Shown: positions 1 to 5,539, counted from the stretch's first letter. The stretch: DNA of 5,539 bases from Bacteroidales bacterium (GCA_012031335.1 JAAUTT010000371.1:1-5539), one strand, 5' to 3'. The notes: generated by a model not told the origin, from the letters alone. Numbers and translations are program-made.

Positions 1-299
1 CAGGTTCAACGTTGCTTTTAAGGTTAACAGGCCTTTACAGAAGAAAACACCTTTAGGAATTAAAACAGTTCCTCCACCTCTGGAATGAGCATTCATTTAT
101 TGCAGCCTGAATTATTGCACGGTTATCGTTTACCCCATTGTTTATGGCTCCTGAGGCAATAATGTTGAAAGTATCAGAGGGGAAAGATGTTGTTATTATG
201 CTTTCAATAATTTTTCCGGCTGATTTTTTTTTCTTTTTGAGCCAGCAAAGGTGTTACTGAAAGAATGGTTATTAAAACTAAGGTCAGAAAACGTTTCAT
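1..299 (-). CDS. GH28 family (polygalacturonase-like) hydrolase, 5' end only, two frameshifts
   Basis: This is the N-terminus of a secreted glycoside hydrolase that runs off the left edge; GH28 enzymes hydrolyse galacturonic-acid-type linkages in pectin-like polymers. The ATG at 299-297 opens a clear signal peptide (KR, then a hydrophobic run ending PLLAQ), but that frame stops after 31 codons, just past a run of nine A (plus-strand T at 224-232). Reading one base shorter gives FPSDTFNIIASGAINNG and NDNRAIIQAAINECS, the usual start of the GH28 beta-helix. A second shift near 82-86 (one base extra in TCATTCC) then gives SRGGGTVLIPKGVFFCKG and LTLKATLNL, matching the family's GGGTV-IP-G-F-TG-L-LKS-NL segment. 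It starts 11 bp after the sulfatase stop, so the two are almost certainly co-transcribed. No catalytic residues fall inside the window. GH28 membership rests on this N-terminal motif only; another pectate-lyase-like beta-helix enzyme is the alternative. Confidence 0.72.
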
Positions 300-310
300 G
301 GAATATATTT

Positions 311-1129
311 TTAATGTATGGCCTTGTTAAGGGTCGGTAAATTTGCCTTAACGCTAATTCTCCATTGGTTAAGATCCTTTCTTAACGAATCGGTAACCAG
401 AGGTAATTTTTGCGACAGATTCGTGGCTTCGGACAAATCGGTCTCCAGATCATAAAGTTCGAAAGCTCCGGATTGATTGGCAAGGCTCTTTTCGTACCAT
501 TCAATAAGTTTGTATTTACCTTTTCTGATGGCTGCTGCCGGCGGACCATTGTGATAGTGAGGATAATGCCAGTATATGGCTTCTCTTTGGGGTGCTATAT
601 TCCGGGTCAACAGCTTTGCAAGTGAAATGCCATCGATGGTATCGGGCGGGGTTATTCCTGAAAGATCGAGCAGGGTAGGTAAAATGTCGGTTGAGGTAAC
701 GGGCTCATCCGAAACTTTGCCTTTCGGTATTCTGCCAGTCCATGTAACCGATAACGGAACCTTTATACCACCTTCGTAAAGCCAACCCTTGCCATGTTTC
801 AGGGGAGCCTGACTGGCGTCATTTTCCAGTCCGCCATTATCCGATACAAAAACGATGATTGTATTGGAAAGGAGGTTATTGTTTTCGATACATTTTATAA
901 TCCTGCCCACTGCCTTATCCATGCGTTCTACCATAGCTGCCAGTACCGGGTTGTTTTCCGGCAAATTGCTGTCATGTTTCTGCCTGTATTTTTCAATGGA
1001 TTTTGATCGTTCCATCAGCGGATCGTGAATGGCATCGTAAGCAACAACAAGCAGGAATGGATTTTTACGGTTCCGGGTAATAAAATCAATTGAACGGCTG
1101 GTTATCGTATCGGTATTGTGGCCGTCCAT
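311..1129 (-). CDS. S1 sulfatase, C-terminal fragment (same gene as 1150-1692)
   Basis: This holds the C-terminal two thirds of a formylglycine-dependent S1 sulfatase, which hydrolyses sulfate esters on glycans. Visible family features in fragment numbering are AYDAIHDPL with the active-site-type His35, SDNGG at 96-100 supplying the Asp97/Asn98 metal ligands, and HGKGWLYEGGIKVP at 112-125 with the conserved Lys114. TDILPTLLDLSGI follows, then a C-terminal subdomain with IYWHYPHYHNGPP, AIRKGKYKLIEW, ELYDLETD and a terminal KANLPTLN, all typical of the family. The ATG at 1129 is not the real start. The same frame extends upstream through SWQKPE and continues the N-terminal fragment after a one-base shift near 1150. 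Joined, the gene spans 1692-311 and encodes about 460 aa, a normal length. It ends TAA, 11 bp before the GH28 start. Confidence 0.88.
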   Translation of the reverse strand: MDGHNTDTITSRSIDFITRNRKNPFLLVVAYDAIHDPLMERSKSIEKYRQKHDSNLPENNPVLAAMVERMDKAVGRIIKCIENNNLLSNTIIVFVSDNGGLENDASQAPLKHGKGWLYEGGIKVPLSVTWTGRIPKGKVSDEPVTSTDILPTLLDLSGITPPDTIDGISLAKLLTRNIAPQREAIYWHYPHYHNGPPAAAIRKGKYKLIEWYEKSLANQSGAFELYDLETDLSEATNLSQKLPLVTDSLRKDLNQWRISVKANLPTLNKAIH

Positions 1130-1149
1130 TTCCGGTTTTTGCCAGGAGC

Positions 1150-1692
1150 CTAAGGAAGATCGCGCGATGGCTTAAAAGTGAGAAAGCTTTCTTCAAATCC
1201 TTGCTTATCGGGATTATAAGGAATAGTTGACGGGCCGGATTTCCCAAGGCTTAAATGCCATTTTCCGAAAAGAGCTGTCCGGTAGCCGTTCTCCTGGTAA
1301 ATTTCGCCGATGGTTTTTTCTTCCAATGGGAGAAATTTCTGTCGGCTTTTAACCCAAACAGGTTTATCTGCAGGATCGGGAGCTTGGACATAATCTGTAA
1401 GGTGCAGTCTTGCCGGATATTTTCCTGTCATAAGAGCTGCTCTTGTTGGAGAGGAAACCGGGGCAGAGGAATAGGCATCTGTAAATCGCATCCCCTGGCT
1501 CATGAGCCTGTCGATTTCCGGCGATTCGTAAAACCTGCTTCCATAGCAGCCCAGTTGTTTCCAGCCCATATCGTCGGCAATGATCAGGACAACATTTGGT
1601 GGAGAAATGGAATTACAAATTGCCGGACTGACAATAATAAAAGTTTTGGCTGAAAAAATTATTCCAAGACTGTTTAGAAGTTCCTTTTTCAT
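1150..1692 (-). CDS. S1 sulfatase, N-terminal fragment with FGly motif, frameshifted at its 3' end
   Basis: This is the N-terminal 180 aa of the sulfatase completed at 311-1129. NVVLIIADDMGW places the calcium ligands at Asp40-Asp41. The maturation motif S80-S-P-T-R84 followed by AALMTGKYPARL is the serine version of C/S-X-P-X-R; Ser80 would be converted to formylglycine, which for serine types needs an anSME-type radical-SAM enzyme encoded elsewhere. LFGKWHL carries Lys144 and His146. The N-terminus (about residues 8-28) is hydrophobic but broken by Lys16, so it is a weak signal peptide; a lipobox is not convincing. The frame reads into TAG at CTTCCTTAGG. Adding one base there gives DLPLGSWQKPEMDGHN, which joins the C-terminal fragment seamlessly. 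The start lies 135 bp after the beta-helix gene, with no clear ribosome binding site, as is common in Bacteroidota. The glycan substrate cannot be read from the sequence. Confidence 0.9.
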   Translation of the reverse strand: MKKELLNSLGIIFSAKTFIIVSPAICNSISPPNVVLIIADDMGWKQLGCYGSRFYESPEIDRLMSQGMRFTDAYSSAPVSSPTRAALMTGKYPARLHLTDYVQAPDPADKPVWVKSRQKFLPLEEKTIGEIYQENGYRTALFGKWHLSLGKSGPSTIPYNPDKQGFEESFLTFKPSRDLP

Positions 1693-1827
1693 TTTATGAG
1701 ATAGTTAATTCAGCCGAAAGTTATTGAAATATTCATGACCTGGAATAATCATCAATCGGGAATGAACAAATACATCGCGGTACCAGCAGACTACCGGGAT
1801 TTTAGCAGACTTAATCATCACTTAAAA
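1693..1827. other. Intergenic spacer between beta-helix and sulfatase genes
   Basis: This 135-bp gap separates two genes on the same strand. It holds only weak structure: a 5-bp inverted repeat (CGGTA at 1778-1782, TACCG at 1792-1796, 9-base loop) and an 8-bp direct repeat AGCAGACT at 1785-1792 and 1804-1811. There is no T-tract beside the hairpin, no recognisable Bacteroidota promoter of the TTTG/TAnnTTTG type that I can defend, and no small ORF worth calling. Co-transcription across the gap is plausible. Confidence 0.5.
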
Positions 1828-3384
1828 TTATTCAGCCGGAATCAAAACAAATTCGTTAACCTTTTCATGGTAATTCGAAAATGGTCCCGGGTAAACCCAA
1901 TCGCTGGTAACTTTATTTCCATAAAAGTCATTCTTAATTTCTTTTAAGGGAGGGCACTTCATGCTGGTAAAGGTTTTCCCGTTTCTGATAATTAAAGTCA
2001 GATTTAAACCCGACAGGTTGACAGCACCTTTTTCGACAGCACCATTTTCGACCTGGGCTTTATCAAAAATTGGGGCCAGGCTGTGTTTATCATATCCTGT
2101 AAGCATTTGCCACCATTCGAGTGTGAGCAGCGGAGATTCGTTCCATAATTCGAAGTTTGGGTATTTTTCGACAGGATAGTTATTTTTCACAAGTGCCGTT
2201 TTCAACGCCTGCGCAAGGGTGTCTTTCGGTATGCGGCCATCGTGCGAGCCAAGGCCAAACTGGTTGAATGCCAGTCCTTCCCATTGCCATTGCGCTCCGT
2301 TTACAAATAAATTATAATCCGATAAATTGTTGCTTCCCCATTTTTCGGTTTCAAGCGGCATGGATAAAGGGCCACGGTAGTTATCAATAAAAATATTATT
2401 CAGAACTTTATTATTACTGGTTGTTGATCGTTCGCGGATACCCTTCTCATTTCCGGTAGGCCGCTCGCTTACTGTTCTCATATAAACGCCGTAATGAGAA
2501 TTTGCATAAAGCAGGTTATGGGTCAAAGTAACACCGGCAGCATCGTGCAGATAAATGCCTTCGCCAACTTCGGTAAAAGCAACAATGTTGTTATCCACCA
2601 GGCATCCTCCCGATCCCAGTTCCACAAATATGCCATGACCACGACTTCCCATTATTACATTGCGGGTAACCCGCGAATTGTACCATTGGTTGTCGAGCCA
2701 AATGGCAGAGCACTCGTTATGGCAGAATATGTTTCCTTCAATAAGCCCGTCGTAAAAAAAATGCACTTTGATGCCTCCGGTTTCAGGAGCCGTAAATCCC
2801 AGATTATTGGTACGGTCGATCCGGTTGTAGCGGATAATTGTCTCTCTTTGCCAGGCTCCTGCAATCCCGCCGGCACCGCAGTCGGTGATGGTATTGTGTT
2901 CGATAAGATGATATCCGATAGTTTTCAGGTCGGGCGCAGGCTGGTCGCCTTCATTATCGAAAGCGCCTTCGTAGCCACAGTCGATGCCCAAAGATTTTGC
3001 ATGCCTGATGGTGTTTCCGCGAATTACCCAGTGATGCCCTGAGCGTGAGCTTAAAGCTCCTGATTGGGGAAATCCCTGCCCGCGTTTGTTGTAAAAGCCG
3101 CTTGGAAACTGATTGGCACAATGTTCAATAATAAAACCTTCCACATTGATATAGCCCAAACCTCTGATGTATGGGGCGAAAACCTTTCCCCGCACTGCAT
3201 ACTCCACCAGGCACTTCTCTATGGGACAATGGAGCATTTGCTCAGGATAATGCATAATAATTTCGGTGCTGTCGTACGAGAGCATCCAGGTTCCGGTCAT
3301 TTGCTGCACTTCATCGATACTGTCGACCTGTTGAAGATAATATCCGTTGCAGAAAATCTGTCCTAGCGACTTACGTCCGGGCAT
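1828..3384 (-). CDS. Right-handed parallel beta-helix protein, main body (same gene as 3420-3800)
   Basis: These 518 residues form the repeat body and C-terminal domain of a secreted beta-helix protein, the fold used by many polysaccharide lyases and some glycoside hydrolases. Successive coils are visible as hydrophobic-x-x-N-x-I units: VIRGNTIRHA (about 120), LIEHNTITDCG (160), IIRYNRIDR (183), LIEGNIFCHN (214), VTRNVIMGS (238), LVDNNIVAF (262), LTHNLLYAN (287) and VLNNIFIDN (327). A C-terminal region of about 170 residues is rich in Trp and ends FVLIPAE. The ATG at 3384 is internal: the same frame extends upstream through IYRSKIDLPLL and NPFYIPLAR and joins the N-terminal fragment after one base is added near 3479. 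The joined gene, 3800-1828, encodes 657 aa. Lyase, hydrolase or binding function cannot be separated by eye, and I recognise no catalytic signature. A 15-bp tandem duplication lies at 2020-2049. Confidence 0.85.
   Translation of the reverse strand: MPGRKSLGQIFCNGYYLQQVDSIDEVQQMTGTWMLSYDSTEIIMHYPEQMLHCPIEKCLVEYAVRGKVFAPYIRGLGYINVEGFIIEHCANQFPSGFYNKRGQGFPQSGALSSRSGHHWVIRGNTIRHAKSLGIDCGYEGAFDNEGDQPAPDLKTIGYHLIEHNTITDCGAGGIAGAWQRETIIRYNRIDRTNNLGFTAPETGGIKVHFFYDGLIEGNIFCHNECSAIWLDNQWYNSRVTRNVIMGSRGHGIFVELGSGGCLVDNNIVAFTEVGEGIYLHDAAGVTLTHNLLYANSHYGVYMRTVSERPTGNEKGIRERSTTSNNKVLNNIFIDNYRGPLSMPLETEKWGSNNLSDYNLFVNGAQWQWEGLAFNQFGLGSHDGRIPKDTLAQALKTALVKNNYPVEKYPNFELWNESPLLTLEWWQMLTGYDKHSLAPIFDKAQVENGAVEKGAVNLSGLNLTLIIRNGKTFTSMKCPPLKEIKNDFYGNKVTSDWVYPGPFSNYHEKVNEFVLIPAE
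2020..2049 (-). repeat. 15-bp tandem duplication inside the beta-helix gene
   Basis: Two adjacent 15-bp units, 2020-2034 and 2035-2049, differ at one base (T at 2029, A at 2044), and GAC follows as the start of a third. They encode V-E-N-G-A / V-E-K-G-A / V on the minus strand, in the C-terminal region before the segment NLSGLNLTLII. The unit is a multiple of three and so keeps frame; it looks like a small replication-slippage expansion in a linker. Confidence 0.75.
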
Positions 3385-3419
3385 GCGGGCAAGAGGAATA
3401 TAGAATGGATTGTAATTTT

Positions 3420-3800
3420 TTAGCAGTGGCAGGTCAATTTTGCTTCGGTAAATATTTTTTCCCTCTGGAATCCATTCGTTTTCCAGATATCCGAACCTTT
3501 TAGTATCACTTTTTCGCCGGGGGCAGCCATGTAAACAACAGGTTTTCCCGGTTCGCCACTACGGGCAGGCATAACGCGCTCACGGTATGTGCCGCCAAAA
3601 ACGAGGACAGTATCGCCGGGCTGCGCAATGGCTGCTGCTGCGGAGATGGTTTGGAAGGGTTGTTTGATTGAACCGGTTCCTTTGTTGGATGCTTTGGGAT
3701 GCATCTGGTGAACCGTGATTATTTTAGAATGCAGCAGAGTTGTTGATATGCCGATAGTAAATAGTAAGGATAATATCCTTTTGCTTAAGGTGGAACTCAT
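3420..3800 (-). CDS. Right-handed parallel beta-helix protein, N-terminal fragment, frameshifted
   Basis: This is the N-terminus of the secreted beta-helix protein continued at 1828-3384. Residues 1-25 form a signal peptide (SKR, then LLFTIGISTTLLHS). Residues 45-105 carry the DUF1565-like opening of such proteins: QPFQTISAAAAIAQPGDTV, then GGTYRERVMPARSGEPGKP and MAAPGEKVILKGSDIW. After Trp106-Lys107 the frame is lost in a run of four A (plus-strand T at 3479-3482) and reads nonsense to TAA at 3420. Adding one A gives IWKNEWIPEGKNIYRSKIDL, the expected continuation, running open into the downstream fragment. The total span of 1973 nt plus one base is exactly 658 codons including stop. The ATG at 3800 is chosen for the signal peptide that follows; no Shine-Dalgarno sequence is seen. 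The gene lies 161 bp after susD and is probably co-transcribed with it. Confidence 0.85.
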   Translation of the reverse strand: MSSTLSKRILSLLFTIGISTTLLHSKIITVHQMHPKASNKGTGSIKQPFQTISAAAAIAQPGDTVLVFGGTYRERVMPARSGEPGKPVVYMAAPGEKVILKGSDIWKTNGFQREKIFTEAKLTCHC

Positions 3801-3841
3801 TATACAGTTAATAAGGTAAAAAGGATAAGGAACTTTGTAAA

Positions 3842-3906
3842 TCTGTGTTTCCTCTGTAGCTCAATACAACTTGATATTCTAAAAAGCTTCGCAGAGAAAA
3901 CACAGA
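3842..3906 (-). repeat. Long imperfect inverted repeat with CTCTGTG words, candidate mRNA stem-loop
   Basis: Bases 3842-3856 pair with 3892-3906: 14 Watson-Crick pairs and one internal mismatch (3851/3897), which becomes a G-U wobble in the minus-strand transcript. The loop is 35 bases (3857-3891) and contains a further 4-bp AGCT/AGCT pairing. The arms read CTGTGTTT-x-CTCTG and its complement. No T-tract follows in the transcribed direction, so this is not a standard intrinsic terminator. A stem between susD and downstream enzyme genes could lower readthrough or protect the upstream mRNA; that is inference. CTCTGTG-rich intergenic palindromes also occur as dispersed repeats in many environmental genomes. 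Confidence 0.6.
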
Positions 3907-3913
3907 GACACAT

Positions 3914-3932
3914 AGTCAAAAAATGACTTTTT
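3914..3932. terminator. Short hairpin AGTCA/TGACT next to a T-run, weak terminator candidate
   Basis: AGTCA (3914-3918) and TGACT (3924-3928) flank a five-base A loop, and the T-run 3928-3932 follows on the plus strand. The stem is only 5 bp with two G-C pairs. The T-tract is on the wrong side for the minus-strand genes, since in their transcript the T-rich stretch falls in the loop. It sits about 30 bp after the susD stop. Function is uncertain. Confidence 0.25.
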
Positions 3933-3961
3933 ACACAACCAGAATTAGTAGGAATTCCGAT

Positions 3962-4750
3962 TTAGTTGTAATCGGGATTTTGAGTAAAACCGGTATCATT
4001 CTGGTTATTATCAAGTTCTACCTGAGGTACTGGGAGTAATATCCTGCTTGGGTTAACGGTTATCCCCACTTTAGCCATTTCGGTTATGATTTTATCGGTT
4101 CTTAATAAATCAAAGTACCGGCGACCTTCAAAGGTAAACTCCATGCGTCTTTCCTGTAAAACTGCATCGCGGAATGAATCTTTATCAAGCCCGGCCAGAT
4201 CTGCAACTTTGGCTCTTTGACGAACCTCATTAATAGCCGCATATGCTTCTGCTGTTGGGCCATTAAGCTCATTCGTTGCTTCTGCATAAATGAGGAGGAT
4301 ATCGGGGTATCGTATAACAGAAATTTGGTTACCCGACCATCCCCAAACAGCCAAAGGTTGACCTTCGAGGTTATACTTCATCATATACTTGCCTCCGGTA
4401 ACACCTGGTGTCGCGGGATAATTTACGATTTTACCTGCATTATCCTTGAACTGGGTTGGGAAGATGTGAGCCCGGCGGGCATCAGCCGGATCAAAACTAT
4501 TATAGAGACTTGCAGTTGCACACCAAATGCCATCTCCGGAACGGTTGGGTACAATAAAATCGCAAACAGTCTTTCCTCTTGGAGAGCAGGCTATTGTAAC
4601 TCCTGTACCAGGATCAATTTCCTGATAAAACTGCATTTCCCAAATTCCTTCAATACGGTTACTTCTCCCTTTTGAATCTTTGGCGATTGTCTTGCCTTTG
4701 TTTAGCATGGTGAATGCATCTTTATACTCAGGCCACAAACCATTATACAT
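3962..4750 (-). CDS. susD: SusD/RagB outer-membrane lipoprotein, C-terminal half (same gene as 4751-5518)
   Basis: This fragment contains the SusD/RagB C-terminal domain of a cell-surface glycan-binding lipoprotein that pairs with a SusC transporter. Fragment positions of diagnostic segments: GLWPEYKDAF at 4-13; SVIRYPDILLIYAEATNEL at 144-162; AYAAINEVRQRA at 169-180; ERRMEFTFEGRRYFDLLRT at 200-218; LLPVPQVELDNN at 238-249; and the typical end TQNPDYN. The ATG at 4750 directly abuts the TGA that ends the upstream fragment and is in the same frame, so it is not a separate gene start. It is better read as one reading frame disturbed by two opposite one-base shifts near 4743-4744 and 4764-4769. 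Correction yields KAIDLNVYGLWPEYKDAF, a classic SusD stretch. The ending is TAA. The name is given for family membership; the substrate is not starch-specific on this evidence. Confidence 0.9.
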   Translation of the reverse strand: MYNGLWPEYKDAFTMLNKGKTIAKDSKGRSNRIEGIWEMQFYQEIDPGTGVTIACSPRGKTVCDFIVPNRSGDGIWCATASLYNSFDPADARRAHIFPTQFKDNAGKIVNYPATPGVTGGKYMMKYNLEGQPLAVWGWSGNQISVIRYPDILLIYAEATNELNGPTAEAYAAINEVRQRAKVADLAGLDKDSFRDAVLQERRMEFTFEGRRYFDLLRTDKIITEMAKVGITVNPSRILLPVPQVELDNNQNDTGFTQNPDYN

Positions 4751-5518
4751 TCAGGTCAATTGCTTTTTTGCGTACAAAGCTGCATTTGTGAAGTCTTTTG
4801 TGGTAAGGTATACTTCAGCAATAAGGCCATAAACAGCACCAAGCGATAGCCTTGCTGAATTTGTGCTTCCGGTGCTTATAGGAAGTTTCACATTTGGATC
4901 ATTTCCCTCACCAATTGCAGTTTTTAAATCGATGATAATCTGATCATAAACTTTACTAACCTTCTCTCTTGACGGGAATATATTCTCATCATTTTTCGAT
5001 TTTATGGAGCTGGTCAATAAGGGTACGTCTCCAAAATATCTTACTAATTGATAATAAAAATAAGCTCTAAGGGCAAATGCTTCAGCAAGAACAGTATTTT
5101 TCTTCGTTTCTGAAACGCCTGTTCCGGGAACAATGGGAGTTACTCTCTCAATCAAAACATTTGCCCGGCTAATTCCCTGATACATCGCCGACCAAAGGTC
5201 TCTGATGTTGTTGTGGGAAGCGTTGTAATTATATGATTCAAAGATGTACAGATTAGAATACTGTGTTCCATCAGTGGGTAATGTTATATCGTCCGACCGC
5301 ACTTCGGACATGGTATAAATGTTATTTCCGGCTCCACGTGTATCTCGCCAGTAGTACAAAACTGTACTATAAATACCGTAAGTGGCCTGATCCAGGTTAA
5401 TGTCGTTTGAATAAAAAGATTCACTTGTTAACCTGTCGAGGGGTTTTTCTTCCAGATACTCTTCGCACGATACAGTTAAGAGTAAAGCTGATATGATTAA
5501 TAATATTTTATTTTTCAT
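4751..5518 (-). CDS. susD: SusD/RagB outer-membrane lipoprotein, N-terminal half with lipoprotein signal
   Basis: These 255 residues hold the signal and the N-terminal TPR-like domain of a SusD protein. A lipoprotein signal (KNK, a hydrophobic run, then TVSC with Cys18) is followed by acidic EEYLEE, consistent with the Bacteroidota surface-export signal, and by the family opening EEKPLDRLTSESFY. SRANVLIERV (118-126) and AEAFALRAYFYYQLVRYFGD (145-164) continuing to VPLL are hallmark segments, and ARLSLGAVYGLIAEVYL precedes the break. The frame ends at TGA (4753-4751), immediately before the ATG of the C-terminal half in the same frame. The last codons read KKQLT instead of the expected KKAIDL, showing that the frame was already lost at the A6 run (4764-4769). 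Joined, the gene covers 5518-3962, about 518 aa, which is normal. It is the first gene seen in the operon; only 21 bp lie upstream and show no strong ribosome binding site. Confidence 0.92.
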   Translation of the reverse strand: MKNKILLIISALLLTVSCEEYLEEKPLDRLTSESFYSNDINLDQATYGIYSTVLYYWRDTRGAGNNIYTMSEVRSDDITLPTDGTQYSNLYIFESYNYNASHNNIRDLWSAMYQGISRANVLIERVTPIVPGTGVSETKKNTVLAEAFALRAYFYYQLVRYFGDVPLLTSSIKSKNDENIFPSREKVSKVYDQIIIDLKTAIGEGNDPNVKLPISTGSTNSARLSLGAVYGLIAEVYLTTKDFTNAALYAKKQLT

Positions 5519-5539
5519 TACTACTTTAATTGCAAGTGT

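Larger units (their letters stand above)
3801..3961. other. Intergenic spacer between susD and the beta-helix gene
   Basis: This 161-bp gap is the longest non-coding stretch in the window. It contains a short hairpin just after the susD stop and a long imperfect inverted repeat built from CTCTGTG-type words, both listed separately. I see no promoter that I can defend and no small ORF with coding character. Confidence 0.6.

Noticed and set aside
1255..1653. 132-aa plus-strand ORF
   Set aside because: It is antisense to the sulfatase N-terminus, which carries the FGly motif. The plus-strand product is Cys/Phe-rich without family resemblance.
1778..1796. Terminator after the beta-helix gene
   Set aside because: The stem is only 5 bp and lacks a T-tract in either direction; such hairpins arise by chance.
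2494..3042. 182-aa plus-strand ORF
   Set aside because: It lies entirely antisense to the beta-helix gene, whose protein shows clear repeat motifs; the plus-strand translation has no domain-like pattern.
4217..4675. 152-aa plus-strand ORF
   Set aside because: It is antisense to the conserved C-terminal half of SusD and is a shadow frame.
4741..4760. UGA recoding (Trp, Gly or selenocysteine) in susD
   Set aside because: The flanking residues in the present frame (KQLT, MYNG) do not match SusD, while the alternative frame does. Two indels explain the site; no other evidence for an altered code is seen, and the other genes end in TAA.
311..5518. Programmed ribosomal frameshifting as a shared mechanism for all the split genes
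   Set aside because: The shifts go in both directions, there is no common slippery heptamer or downstream structure, and they occur at unrelated points in unrelated families.
5519..5539. C-terminus of SusC upstream of SusD
   Set aside because: Only 21 bp are present. One frame ends in TAG (HLQLK-stop), but this is too short to recognise a family.

Overview
The window looks like part of a polysaccharide utilization locus (PUL) from a Bacteroidota organism, probably an environmental or uncultured one. The basis is a SusD/RagB outer-membrane glycan-binding lipoprotein followed by carbohydrate-active enzymes, the lack of clear Shine-Dalgarno sequences before any start, and the moderate to low GC. 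All recognisable genes lie on the minus strand, so transcription runs from high to low coordinates. A susC (TonB-dependent transporter) partner would be expected just beyond base 5539, but it is not visible here.

In transcription order: (1) SusD-like lipoprotein, 5518 to 3962; (2) a 161-bp spacer with a long imperfect inverted repeat; (3) a secreted right-handed parallel beta-helix protein, 3800 to 1828; (4) a 135-bp spacer with little in it; (5) an S1 (FGly-dependent, serine-type) sulfatase, 1692 to 311; (6) after only 11 bp, the 5' end of a GH28 (polygalacturonase-like) glycoside hydrolase, 299 to the window edge. A coherent reading is that SusD with the unseen SusC captures an anionic, probably sulfated, uronate-containing glycan. 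The sulfatase would remove sulfate esters, GH28 would cut galacturonic-acid-type linkages, and the beta-helix protein would act on or bind the same polymer. Substrate assignment is inference.

The most striking property is that every one of the four genes is interrupted. I place six single-base events: two in GH28, one in the sulfatase, one in the beta-helix gene, and two of opposite sign about 20 bp apart in susD. Most sit in short homopolymers, and both insertions and deletions occur. Correcting each one restores conserved family sequence and normal protein lengths (about 460, 657 and 518 aa for sulfatase, beta-helix and SusD), and the catalytic and diagnostic residues are intact. This pattern suits uncorrected sequencing or assembly indels better than genuine pseudogenes or recoding. 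The interrupted genes are listed as their separate open fragments, with the joined interpretation in the evidence.

I see no RNA genes, CRISPR, insertion sequence or clearly new system.
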